Notes under the pieces: model-generated
Seen by the model: only the letters and a program-made list of their open reading frames with translations
The model's database searches: none
What the model was told of the DNA's origin: nothing
Made by a program: the position numbers and the translations under genes
Source of the DNA: DASYDU01 sp050248495
GTDB lineage: Bacteria > Planctomycetota > Planctomycetia > Pirellulales > Lacipirellulaceae
Direction of reading: 5' to 3'
Assembly (NCBI GenBank): GCA_050248495.1
Contig: JBFWSG010000001.1
Span: forward strand, 186,001 to 250,000
DNA: 64,000 bases
Shown: positions 25,251 to 34,237 of the stretch, one piece after another
Position numbering within the stretch: the first letter of the stretch is position 1
Layout of the letters: each line of letters opens with the position of its first letter

Positions 25251-25829
25251 ATGGCCAATGTTACGAAGATCTTCCGGCAAATTGACCAAGGCGACCCCGA
25301 TGCTGCCGAAGGTCTCTTGCCACTGGTCTACGACGAGCTTCGTCAACTCGCCATGACAAAGCTCGCAAAAGAGAGACCTGGCCAGACGCTACAGGCGACG
25401 GCGCTGGTTCATGAAGCCTACTTGCGGCTGATCGGTCCCGCCGACGATCAGGCACAGCGATGGGACAGTCGCGGCCATTTTTTTGCCGCGGCAGCCGAAG
25501 CCATGCGGCGGATTCTCGTTGAGCACGCCCGGCGCAAGAAGCGACTCAAGCATGGCGGCGAGCGGCAGCGCGTCGAGCTTGATTCCGCCTGCGCCGTTTC
25601 TGCGGAGCCATCGGTGGATTTGCTGGCATTGGACGAGGGGCTCAACAAGCTGGCGGCTATCCAACCGATTAAAGCGGAGCTCGTTAAGCTGCGTTACTTT
25701 GCCGGGCTCACAATGCCAGAAGCTGCAGCGGCGTTAGGAATTTCCCTCGCCACGGCCGAGCGGTATTGGGCGTTTGCACGCACGTGGCTGCTTGCTGAAA
25801 TGTCGGAAAACCATTTGGATCCGCCATAG
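25251..25829 (+). CDS. ECF-type RNA polymerase sigma factor, planctomycete type
   Basis: This 192-residue sigma-70 family factor matches the ECF-like group abundant in planctomycetes (TIGR02999-type). Region 2 reads LLPLVYDELRQLAMTKLAKE through ALVHEAYLRLIG and FFAAAAEAMRRILVEHARRK. Region 4 reads AELVKLRYFAGLTMPEAAAA, LGISLATAERYWAFARTWL. No anti-sigma gene is next to it. Instead a giant Ser/Thr kinase follows 65 bases later on the same strand, a pairing common in this phylum that suggests phosphorylation-based control of the sigma factor or of a shared pathway. Confidence 0.93.
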   Translation: MANVTKIFRQIDQGDPDAAEGLLPLVYDELRQLAMTKLAKERPGQTLQATALVHEAYLRLIGPADDQAQRWDSRGHFFAAAAEAMRRILVEHARRKKRLKHGGERQRVELDSACAVSAEPSVDLLALDEGLNKLAAIQPIKAELVKLRYFAGLTMPEAAAALGISLATAERYWAFARTWLLAEMSENHLDPP

Positions 25830-25894
25830 GGAATTGCGTTTCTTTTGAGGGTTCGCGGGCCTCGACGTCGCATTGAGTAACGAGGGCGCCTGCC

Positions 25895-28800
25895 ATGAAA
25901 GACACCTTACCGCTCGAATCCATCTTCTTCGCCGCGCTGGAAAAGGCATCGCTCGCGGAGCGCGCAGCGTTTCTGGACGAAGCTTGCGGTGGCAACGCCG
26001 CGCTGCGCGCCGACGTCGATCGCATGTTGGCCGTCCATCCCCGAGCGGGCGGCTTTCTGGAACAGCCAGCGATCGCCGGCGACGTGACGGAACTCCATTT
26101 GTCCTCGATCGCTGAACGTCCCGGTACTGTCGTCGGACCCTACAAGCTCCTCCAGCAAATCGGGGAAGGAGGGATGGGCGTGGTCTTCATGGCGGAGCAA
26201 TCCGAGCCGATCAAACGGACGGTTGCCCTCAAAATCATCAAACCTGGCATGGATACGCGTCAAGTGATCGCCCGGTTCGAGGCCGAGCGACAGGCACTGG
26301 CGCTGATGGATCATCCCAATATCGCCAAAGTGCTCGACGCCAGCGCGACCGACAGCGGCCGTCCTTACTTCGTCATGGAGTTGGTAAAAGGCGTGCCCAT
26401 TACCGCTTACTGTGACGAGAACTGCCTGCCGCTCCGGGCGCGATTGGAACTCTTGCTCCCCGTGTGCCAAGCGGTGCAGCACGCCCACCAAAAGGGCCTC
26501 ATACATCGAGATATCAAGCCTTCGAACGTACTCGTGGCCGAATATGACCACCAGGCTGTGCCTAAGGTGATCGATTTTGGCGTTGCCAAGGCCACGGCGC
26601 AAAAACTGACTGACCGAACGATGTTCACCGAGTTCGGCCAGGTCATTGGAACCTTGGAGTACATGAGTCCCGAGCAAGCGAAGCTCAACCAGCTCGATAT
26701 CGATACCCGCAGCGACATCTATTCCCTGGGCGTCTTGCTATATGAGCTAGTTTCCGGCTCGACGCCGTTCGAGCGGAAGCGATTGCAGGGGGCGGCGCTC
26801 GATGAGGTGCTCAGGATTATTCGAGACGAGGAGCCGCCTACGCCCAGCTCGCGGCTCAGCACGGCGGGCCAACTGGCGCAGCTTGCCGCTAGCCGCCGAT
26901 CCGAGCCAAAGAGGCTGACGGACCAGGTCAAGGGTGAACTTGATTGGGTCGTCATGAAGGCGCTGGAGAAGGACCGCAATCGGCGGTATGAGACAGCAGG
27001 CGGTTTAGCCTTGGACTTGCAGCATTATTTACTGGACGAACCTGTCTCAGCCTGCCCGCCTTCAATGCGGTATCGATGGGGTAAATTTGCCAAGCGCAAT
27101 CGCAAAGCGCTCGCGGCGGCTCTGATGACGGGAATCGCGCTGGCTGGCGTTGCAGTCACCATAGGGTGGGCGGTCCGTGACCGAGCCGCTCGCGAGGAGC
27201 AACTAACCAGGGACCAATCATTGCGGCAGGATCGGGCCTCGACTCAGCTCTTGACGATCCTGAACGAGGTCCACCGCTTGGAACAATCGGGAAGATGGAG
27301 CGAAGCTTTAGTGGCGGCTAGACGGATGGAACCCGTGCTCGCCGCAGGCGACGCTCCGCCTGCAATCGCGCGCAATGCGAGTGATGCTCGGGCAGACTTG
27401 GATTTTGTTCAACACCTTGAAGACATTCGGGCACGAACCGCGACGGTGTGGGGACACGACTCAACCCAAGGATATGACTCGTCGATCGACGAGCTACATA
27501 CTCAGGCCGAGAAAGACTACTCAAACGCATTCCGTTCGATTGACGTCGATGTGGATTTGCTAGACGCGTCTCAGGCCGCCGAGCGAATCCTGGCCCGCGC
27601 GGAAATTGCCTCCGCCGTCGTACCAGCAATGGATGACTGGATAGCCGTACGTACAACCTTGGGTGACAGCGGCGCGACTGGGCGCCTGACCGCCATTTTA
27701 GCGATGGCCGACCCCGACCCCTGGCGAAAGGAAGTACGCGACGCATTGATTGCTAAAGGCTGGAAAAAACTGGAACAGCTTGCGGAGGCCGATGATGTCG
27801 ATCGCCAACCTGCTGCGACTTTATGCGCGCTGTCTGCAGCTCTCCAAGCAGGCACGCATTTTGGGAATTCAGTTAACATCAATTTGCTTCGTCGCGCTCA
27901 AGCCAAGTACCCCGGCGATTATTGGATCAATTATCGGCTCGGGTCGTGCCTGGTAAGCGTCCTCTATCGCACCGATCTCACAGCCGAGGGCATCGGTTTT
28001 CTTCAAGCCGCCAGGGCGTTACGGCCGCACGACGCCAGAACGGTTGTGAGCCTTGCTGCGGCCAATGCACTGCATGGGCGCGACGCCAGTGCCGTTAAAT
28101 TGTACCGGCAAGCGATTGACCTTTCTCCGAATGATCCAAGCGCGAGATATATGCTTGGCGCGTCTCTCCTCAAACTCGATCACTGTGAAGAAGCCGTTGC
28201 GGAATTCGAGCAATCACTTGCCGTTCTTCCGGACTGGACTGAGCCAATGAATGAACTGGCTATCGTTTTACTTTATGCCTCTGAATCGCAGATGCATGAT
28301 CCAAAGCGGGCGATGGCTCTGGCGCTTCGATCCGTCGAGATTGACCCTAACAACAGCTATTCCTGGACGGCGCTTGGCGCGGCTTCGACGGCCGCGGGCG
28401 AGTGGCAAGCCGCTGTTGAGGCATGTCTGCGATCACGTGAAGAACGCGACGTCATAAAGTGGGGCGGCTGGCATCCTGCCATCAATGAACTTCTTCTGGC
28501 AACAGCCTATTGGACACTTGACCAAAAGGTCGAAGCGCATCGCTGGCTTAATGATGCGCGCACACAGTTCAAGGATTGGCCCGCCAATAGCGAGATCGTG
28601 ATTCGCATTTATGCGAACGCAGAAATGCTAATTGAAGGGAAAGTCTCGGGCACGGCGTTGAGTCATGCGCAGCATGGCAGATGGGAGCTGGCTGCCTCGG
28701 CGTTTGCCCGCGAAGTCGAGCTAGACCCCGCCGACGCATTGACACGGCTTCGGGCCGCTAGCCTGCAACTCTACATCGGTGATGACGCCGCTTATCGCCG

Positions 28801-29374
28801 CAATTGCAGCGAGCTCATTGCGCGGTTTCCGACGCGCAAGACAGAGGGACTTCAAGCCCGAGGTCTCGACAACGAAGCATTTACAGCCGAACGGATCGCT
28901 AAGGTTTGTTCCTTAGCGCCTGAAGCCATTGAGGACTTCGACGTCATCGAGCAACTAATTACGCTACCCCAGCCGACTACGCCTGCCGAGGATTGGTTCG
29001 CCGAGTGGTTCGCGTTGGCTAAGGGCTTAGTCGAGTATCGCGCCGGGCGCCCAGATGCTGCGCTTGATTGGCTCAAGCGAGCGAAACCCGAGGATGTCGG
29101 CATCGCGGTCGAACCGTCTCTGGCAGCCCGCCACGCTGCGGCTTTCGCCACGATGGCCCTCGCCGAACATAAGCTCGGCCACGAAACTGAAGCGCGAGAG
29201 CTGCTATCGAACGCCAAGCATCTGGCCGATACGGGAATGCCCGACTTCGCCAATCAGCTTGGGGAGGGAGGTGACGCCGAGTGGGGATGGTATAACTGGG
29301 TTCACGCCCTGATTTTGATTCGCGAGGCCGAGCAGGAGCTTGCAAAACCAACCCCCACCGTTTTGGGGCATTGA
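25895..29374 (+). CDS. Membrane Ser/Thr protein kinase with C-terminal TPR region
   Basis: This 1159-residue protein is a Hanks-type kinase. A short helical N-terminus (residues 1-80) precedes the catalytic domain: glycine loop IGEGGMGVV (89-97), Lys113, HRDIKPSN with Asp206, and DFG at 227-229, followed by GTLEYMSPEQAK. All key residues are present, so it should be active. A single membrane helix (about 403-424, ALMTGIALAGVAVTIGW) leads to a large outside or periplasmic part. That part has TPR-like repeats around residues 660-870 (YRQAIDLSPNDPSARYMLGA, EFEQSLAVLPDWTEPMNELA). Such receptors usually sense a signal through the TPR side. GAGGG precedes the ATG. Confidence 0.93.
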   Translation: MKDTLPLESIFFAALEKASLAERAAFLDEACGGNAALRADVDRMLAVHPRAGGFLEQPAIAGDVTELHLSSIAERPGTVVGPYKLLQQIGEGGMGVVFMAEQSEPIKRTVALKIIKPGMDTRQVIARFEAERQALALMDHPNIAKVLDASATDSGRPYFVMELVKGVPITAYCDENCLPLRARLELLLPVCQAVQHAHQKGLIHRDIKPSNVLVAEYDHQAVPKVIDFGVAKATAQKLTDRTMFTEFGQVIGTLEYMSPEQAKLNQLDIDTRSDIYSLGVLLYELVSGSTPFERKRLQGAALDEVLRIIRDEEPPTPSSRLSTAGQLAQLAASRRSEPKRLTDQVKGELDWVVMKALEKDRNRRYETAGGLALDLQHYLLDEPVSACPPSMRYRWGKFAKRNRKALAAALMTGIALAGVAVTIGWAVRDRAAREEQLTRDQSLRQDRASTQLLTILNEVHRLEQSGRWSEALVAARRMEPVLAAGDAPPAIARNASDARADLDFVQHLEDIRARTATVWGHDSTQGYDSSIDELHTQAEKDYSNAFRSIDVDVDLLDASQAAERILARAEIASAVVPAMDDWIAVRTTLGDSGATGRLTAILAMADPDPWRKEVRDALIAKGWKKLEQLAEADDVDRQPAATLCALSAALQAGTHFGNSVNINLLRRAQAKYPGDYWINYRLGSCLVSVLYRTDLTAEGIGFLQAARALRPHDARTVVSLAAANALHGRDASAVKLYRQAIDLSPNDPSARYMLGASLLKLDHCEEAVAEFEQSLAVLPDWTEPMNELAIVLLYASESQMHDPKRAMALALRSVEIDPNNSYSWTALGAASTAAGEWQAAVEACLRSREERDVIKWGGWHPAINELLLATAYWTLDQKVEAHRWLNDARTQFKDWPANSEIVIRIYANAEMLIEGKVSGTALSHAQHGRWELAASAFAREVELDPADALTRLRAASLQLYIGDDAAYRRNCSELIARFPTRKTEGLQARGLDNEAFTAERIAKVCSLAPEAIEDFDVIEQLITLPQPTTPAEDWFAEWFALAKGLVEYRAGRPDAALDWLKRAKPEDVGIAVEPSLAARHAAAFATMALAEHKLGHETEARELLSNAKHLADTGMPDFANQLGEGGDAEWGWYNWVHALILIREAEQELAKPTPTVLGH

Positions 29375-29775
29375 CCTGAGCGACCGCGATTTTAAAGTCT
29401 GCAGACTTGGCGCCAATCCTCTGACCCGACGGCTTCCACGAAACTTCAGCCTCGAATTGTGATTGTGTTGCGGAGCTCATTCGCGTTTGATATCGCGTGG
29501 CTTTGAGACCAGCCCAGCCTCACATCCATTCTCGCCAGCCCTAATTCTTTCGGGGCTGGCTGACACCGAGGCCCGCGATGCCCCGCATCTAGCATTCGGC
29601 TCGAGATATTTGCCTGCCACCGAGCGAATCGCAAACCCCAGATTTATTGAGGGGTTATCTGTCCGGGCGTCGCATTGTTGATAGGGAGGACCTACGACGC
29701 CTCCTCAGTCAGAGGCCACGGCGTGCGCACGCCTCCGGCGGCAGTCAGATACTCCAACACGACTGGAACCATCTC
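29375..29775 (+). other. Spacer after the kinase gene, with a hairpin
   Basis: No gene is seen. GCCAGCCC (29534-29541) pairs with GGGCTGGC (29553-29560) across an 11-base loop. There is no T-run after it, so its role as terminator is uncertain. The strand turns to a new secreted-protein gene at 29776. Confidence 0.35.
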
Positions 29776-30705
29776 ATGAAAACATACCACCGTATCCTGG
29801 CGGCCTTAGTCCCAGCCGGGTTAGCGTCAACGGCGCGGCGCGCGTCCATCCAACTGAGCATTGTCGTGGCGCTAGGCACGGCCGCGCCATGGGCGCAGGG
29901 CGACATTCTCTACATCGGCTCAGAATCTCGTGACATATTCAAGATCAATTCCACGGGCGCGGCCAGCGTATTCGCCACGCTGCCCATTACGTCAGCGTAT
30001 TCTTCTGGGTTGGCGTTCGATGTAAACGGCAACCTATTCGCAACGGACCTTAACAGAGACCAAATCAACAGAATCACGCCCGCCGGAATCGTGAGTCCGT
30101 TCGCCACGCTGCCCAGTAATTCGTTACCGACGGGCCTCGCCTTTGACGGCGGCGGCAATCTCTTCGTCGCGAACAATGGCGCCCACGAGATCCTCAAGAT
30201 TACGACGGGCGGCGTTCAAAGCCATTTCGCGACGCTTCCGATCGGAGCATTCGCGGAGGGGTTGGCCTTCGACGCTAGCGGCAACCTATTTGTCGCTGAC
30301 GCGGACAACGACAAGATCCACAAGATCACGACCGCTGGCGTCGTGAGCCTGTTTGCCACTCTGCCGGCTGATACGGGGCCACTAGGCTTGGCCTTCGATA
30401 ACATTGGTAATCTCTTGGTGGCCGGCTTGCTATCCGACCAGATCAGCAGCATCACGCCAACCGGTGCGGTGAGCGTGTTTGCGACGCTGGCTGCCAATTC
30501 TCAGCCCATTGGCCTGGCATTTGACAGTGGCGGGAATCTCTATGTGGGAGGCGTCGCGGGCCAAGTGAATAAGATCACTCCTGCTGGCGCAGTGAGTCTA
30601 TTTGCCAGCGGCGCGACCACGTTCACTTACATCGCCGTGACCGACGACGCCGGTCGGCCATTGCCCCTGCCCCAACCAATGTGCCTGAACCACGATCGCT
30701 CCTGA
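29776..30705 (+). CDS. Secreted NHL-type beta-propeller protein with frameshifted PEP-CTERM
   Basis: From the ATG at 29776 it has 309 residues. An N-terminal signal sequence (LSIVVALGTAAPWAQG) is followed by about six repeats of 42-44 residues of the form VFATLP....GLAFD..GNLFVAD...I.KIT.AG, which predict a six-bladed NHL-like propeller. The reading frame ends at 30705 in PLPLPQPMCLNHDRS. In the -1 frame directly after PLPLPQ the DNA encodes VPEPRSLLIVTALLFFGQV, then GRSRGG, with a stop at 30801-30803. This is a complete PEP-CTERM signal, so a single missing base near 30680 probably breaks the anchor. Restored, the gene would be 29776-30803. Confidence 0.8.
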   Translation: MKTYHRILAALVPAGLASTARRASIQLSIVVALGTAAPWAQGDILYIGSESRDIFKINSTGAASVFATLPITSAYSSGLAFDVNGNLFATDLNRDQINRITPAGIVSPFATLPSNSLPTGLAFDGGGNLFVANNGAHEILKITTGGVQSHFATLPIGAFAEGLAFDASGNLFVADADNDKIHKITTAGVVSLFATLPADTGPLGLAFDNIGNLLVAGLLSDQISSITPTGAVSVFATLAANSQPIGLAFDSGGNLYVGGVAGQVNKITPAGAVSLFASGATTFTYIAVTDDAGRPLPLPQPMCLNHDRS

Positions 30706-30916
30706 TTGTCACCGCGTTGTTGTTCTTTGGGCAAGTTGCGGGGCGGTCACGCGGCGGCAGACCAAATGATCCGCAATCGTTTCGCATAGGAATCCCGAAG
30801 TAATGAGCGGGCGATTGGAGCACGATGCCGATTTCAGATGCCAGTGCATAATTTGCTTTGGCGACATTGTGGCCGAGTGTTTTGGTCCCCCACGTTGAGA
30901 GAGGATTTGGTGCGCC

Positions 30917-31816
30917 GTGAATACGACATGCAATCATGGGCGAAGAGTCTTCGCGCTCGCCGGGGCAGTCATCTCCGCCTGCGGCACGCTTCACGCCAGC
31001 ATCATCAGCTCGGGAAATCTGGTGACCGTGTCGAGCGACCGAGCGCTCAGAAGCTACACGTTCACCGGCGCCTTAATGGAGACGCTGCCGATTTCGGGAC
31101 TGCCGATTTCCGGAATCTCCGCCAGCCCTCAGGGAGTGGCCGTGATTGGCAATCGACTCTTCATCGGTCTGGTCAGCGCCACCGCACTCTATGCTCCGAA
31201 GATCGTCGAAGTGAATCCCACGACAGGCGCCGTGATTTCCATCCTCGATACGATCGCGCCTCACCTGACGGCGCTCGGCGACGACGGGGCCAACCTCCTC
31301 TTATTGGATTCCGTCCCCACGACGCCCTGGCAAGTCTACGCCTACAACACGAGCGGCGTCCTCGTGAATCAGCACAGCGTGGATCGTCACTTTCCCTTGA
31401 ATTTCCAAGGGGAAGGAATCGACAGCGATGGGCCGTCGATCTTCGTGGCAGGTCAGATAGCGACTTATCCTGGCCAGCCGGTGATCACCAACACCGCGGC
31501 AGGCGCCTATGTGAGCGATTTCGGCACAAACATGTTGCCGCTCGTGAGTTTCCTTGGCGGGCTGGCGTACGACCGGAGCGACGACACGCTATGGGTCGCA
31601 GGCAATAGCGAGTTTCGTCAATTCAGCCGAGCGGGAGTATTACTGGCAGCCGTGAATACCGGAGACGGCAACACGGGTGTCACGGGCCTCGAAGTAATTC
31701 CTCTCGCAGTTCCTGAGCCGACGGCGGTCCTTGTTTGGTCAGTATTAGGCGGCATCACCTTCGTAATCGCGAGGCAGCAACGAAAGGCCACAGCGCCATC
31801 GTTGCTGCCAGGGTGA
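30917..31816 (+). CDS. Secreted PEP-CTERM protein, propeller-like
   Basis: A 299-residue protein with a signal peptide (VFALAGAVISACGTLHA) and a body of short beta-like stretches (SSDRALRSYTF, VAVIGNRLFIGLV, PKIVEVNPTTGAVIS) resembling an irregular propeller. The C-terminus is VPEPTAVLVWSVLGG, then a hydrophobic helix ending FVIARQQRK, a PEP-CTERM signal with an extra nine-residue tail. The start is GTG at 30917 with AGAGAGG upstream. It follows another propeller gene with a PEP-CTERM remnant, so the two may be exported by the same exosortase. Confidence 0.8.
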   Translation: MNTTCNHGRRVFALAGAVISACGTLHASIISSGNLVTVSSDRALRSYTFTGALMETLPISGLPISGISASPQGVAVIGNRLFIGLVSATALYAPKIVEVNPTTGAVISILDTIAPHLTALGDDGANLLLLDSVPTTPWQVYAYNTSGVLVNQHSVDRHFPLNFQGEGIDSDGPSIFVAGQIATYPGQPVITNTAAGAYVSDFGTNMLPLVSFLGGLAYDRSDDTLWVAGNSEFRQFSRAGVLLAAVNTGDGNTGVTGLEVIPLAVPEPTAVLVWSVLGGITFVIARQQRKATAPSLLPG

Positions 31817-32328
31817 GCCGCACTTTCTAAGATGCTTCGGTGAAATCGGCCGCTGCGAATCGGCGCCTTTCGCCCGTGCCGGCGGGTGCATCGTCCGATC
31901 GCAGATGCGATTCGGCGTTCGGCGCAGAGGTGGGTTTGACCGTTCACAGGTACCAGCAGCCCATTGCGCGGTCAAAGTGACTGCGCTTGGCGGCTCTCAG
32001 ACAGCTAGATTTGTGACCACGGTCGAACCGTCCTTTATTGATGGTGTGAATGTTGCCCCAAAAGATTCCCTTGCAGTCTTGAAGGCTTGGCGATGTCGAG
32101 CGCAACCAACAGCGCATTTTGACGCAGGTGCCGAAACGGCAGGTGGGCTTCGCAAACTTGGGGGGCAGCGAAGTGAAATAGTTGGCGGCGGCGCTGTTCT
32201 TCAATTACAATCGCTTCTGGCGACGTTCTCTTGCTAGACGTGGCCGCTCAACGCCTGGACGGGGACAAATCGGTTGACTTAGCGTTCCGGATCGGATCGA
32301 TCCAGGAATCAGCTTTCCAGGGGTTGTT
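31817..32328. other. Gene-free region, possible decayed sequence
   Basis: About 510 bases without a supported gene. Open frames of 80-110 codons on both strands overlap each other and lack any recognised motif. One frame near 32090-32250 contains AAALFFNYNRFW after a stop codon, which faintly recalls the C-terminus of some transposases, but this is not enough for a call. Confidence 0.35.
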
Positions 32329-33879
32329 GTGCGCAAAATTTCTTTCGTGGCCGCTGTTCTGGCGGCGGTGGCAGCGGCGGGCGTAGGGACAGTTCCGTCG
32401 CGGGTGGCCGCGCAGCAGTTTCCTTTTGGCTCGCAGCATCAGGCGTATCGGTCGGGCACGCTCGTGCCGACGAATTTCACGCGGGCTCAGCAGAATCAGC
32501 ACGTTGCGAACTACTACGACTATTGGAAGTCGCGGTGGCTCGTGACCGACCCCGGCGGCCATGGCTGGCGCGTGAAACAGAAGTCGGATGGCACGACCGT
32601 CTCCGAGGGGCAGGGATACGGGATGGTGATCGTGGCCACGATGGCGGGGCACGACCCGCAGGCGAAAACGATCTTCGACGGGCTCTGGGAGTTTCGGCTG
32701 GCGCATCCGAGCGAGATCGACTCACGATTGATGGACTGGAACGTGCCGCTGAGCTCGGGAAACGATAGTGCGTTCGACGGTGACATGGACATCGCTTACG
32801 GCCTGTTGATGGCGCACGCCCAGTGGGGGAGCGGCGGGGCGATCAATTACCTGGCCGAGGCGCGAAACGTGATCGCGGGGATCCGCGAGTCGACGATCGG
32901 GCCGAACAGCCGGCTGCCGATGCTGGGCGATTGGGTCACGCCGGGCGGCATTAACTCGACGGCGACGTACAGCCAGTGGACGACGCGGTCGAGCGACTTC
33001 TTGCCGGGGCACTTTCGCGCGTTCGGGGCGGCGACCGGCGACGCGGCCTATTGGTCCGGCGTGACGACGGCCGTGCAGAACGTGATCGCGAATATTCAGG
33101 TGAATGAGTCGAGCGCGACGGGCCTCTTGCCAGATTTCATACGGCTGGTGGGTTCGCCGCGTGATCCGCAGCCGGCGCCGGCGGACTTTCTTGAAGGAGC
33201 TCAGGACGGTCAGTACTGGTACAACGCGGGGCGTGATCCGTGGCGGCTGGGTGTGGATGCGATTCTCAACAACGACCCGACGACGCTGGCACAGGTGCAG
33301 AAACTTGCGCAGTGGATTCGCTCGAGCACGGGCGGCGTGGTGGCGAACATCGGTGGCGGTTATCGCCTAGACGGCACGCCGCTCAACACCTGGGAGGACC
33401 ACTTCTTCATCGCCCCGTTTGCCGTGTCCGCCATGACGGGTACGACGGCAGCCGATCAAACGTGGCTGAATTCGCTCTACAGTTATATCTATCAGCGGCA
33501 CAACAATGGCGACTACTATGCGGACGCGGTGACGCTGCAATCGCTACTCGCAGTGACGGGCAATTTCTGGGATCCGTTGACGGTGCTGGCGTCCACGCCA
33601 CTTGCAGGTGATTTCGATCGCGACGGCGTGGTCGATGGAGACGACTATGCGGCGTGGCGTGCGGCGTTCGGTTCGACGACGTCGCCGAATGTCGATGGCA
33701 ACGGCGACGGCGTGGTGGATGCGGCGGATTTCACAATATGGCGCGATGCCATGGAAAACGGCCAAGGGTCTGCTAGCGGCGCGGTTCCCGAGGCTGAGAC
33801 GCTCTTGCTTTTGGCCTTCGCGACCGTTCAACTGTGCGCGGTTACCCGTATCCCATTTCGCGGAGGTCGCGTTCGGTGA
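32329..33879 (+). CDS. Secreted GH8 glycoside hydrolase with dockerin and PEP-CTERM
   Basis: This 516-residue enzyme has a signal peptide (ISFVAAVLAAVAAAGVG), then a glycoside hydrolase family 8 domain: VSEGQGYGM with the general-acid Glu at about residue 93, and the family signature AFDGDMDIAYGLLMAHAQW around 148-166 with its conserved Asp residues. GH8 enzymes cut beta-1,4 glucans, chitosan or xylan by inversion; which one cannot be told. Residues about 425-475 form a type I dockerin-like pair (GDFDRDGVVDGDDYAAW, GNGDGVVDAADFTIW). The end, VPEAETLLLLAFATVQ plus a basic tail, is a PEP-CTERM variant with PEA. The start is GTG with AGGGG five bases upstream. Confidence 0.9.
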   Translation: MRKISFVAAVLAAVAAAGVGTVPSRVAAQQFPFGSQHQAYRSGTLVPTNFTRAQQNQHVANYYDYWKSRWLVTDPGGHGWRVKQKSDGTTVSEGQGYGMVIVATMAGHDPQAKTIFDGLWEFRLAHPSEIDSRLMDWNVPLSSGNDSAFDGDMDIAYGLLMAHAQWGSGGAINYLAEARNVIAGIRESTIGPNSRLPMLGDWVTPGGINSTATYSQWTTRSSDFLPGHFRAFGAATGDAAYWSGVTTAVQNVIANIQVNESSATGLLPDFIRLVGSPRDPQPAPADFLEGAQDGQYWYNAGRDPWRLGVDAILNNDPTTLAQVQKLAQWIRSSTGGVVANIGGGYRLDGTPLNTWEDHFFIAPFAVSAMTGTTAADQTWLNSLYSYIYQRHNNGDYYADAVTLQSLLAVTGNFWDPLTVLASTPLAGDFDRDGVVDGDDYAAWRAAFGSTTSPNVDGNGDGVVDAADFTIWRDAMENGQGSASGAVPEAETLLLLAFATVQLCAVTRIPFRGGRVR

Positions 33880-34237
33880 GGCCGTGGTGGTGGCCGTATT
33901 CGTGCAGAATGGTGATGTGGATTTGTTTTTGCAGGCGGGGGACGCTGATCGTGCCGTCGCGGCGGGTGGCCTGGGAGAGGATGCCTTCGCGATAGATGTG
34001 GATCACATCCGAGGGGACGCCCCAATCGTTGATGCTGCGTTTGTTGAGCGGGATGCCGGTGTAGAGGCCGCAGAGCTGGCTGCGGTGTCGCACCCGCATG
34101 CGGCGCATGACTTGCGGCGAAGGATAGTCTTCGACCACCAGCGGGATTTCGTCCATCAGCTCGTGGATGCGAGCGGGCATGTCGGCGAGGACTGCTTCGA
34201 GTTCGTTGTCGAAGATTTGGCGGAGTTCGGAGTTCAT
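33842..34237 (-). CDS. Minimal zincin metallopeptidase (PF06262-like)
   Basis: A 131-residue protein with the zinc motif HEYGHHHGLTERD near its C-terminus and upstream LCGLYTGIPLNKRS and VIHIYREGILSQ, matching the small zincin-like family of TTHA0227. Biological substrates are unknown. Its 3-prime end overlaps the convergent GH8 gene by 38 bases, and its ATG overlaps the hemC stop by four bases (34234-34237), implying coupled translation with hemC. Confidence 0.87.
   Translation of the reverse strand: MNSELRQIFDNELEAVLADMPARIHELMDEIPLVVEDYPSPQVMRRMRVRHRSQLCGLYTGIPLNKRSINDWGVPSDVIHIYREGILSQATRRDGTISVPRLQKQIHITILHEYGHHHGLTERDLREMGYG

Noticed and set aside
31905..32250. Possible transposase remnant (AAALFFNYNRFW after an in-frame stop)
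   Set aside because: The similarity is faint, there are no terminal repeats, and neighbouring frames show no catalytic motif.
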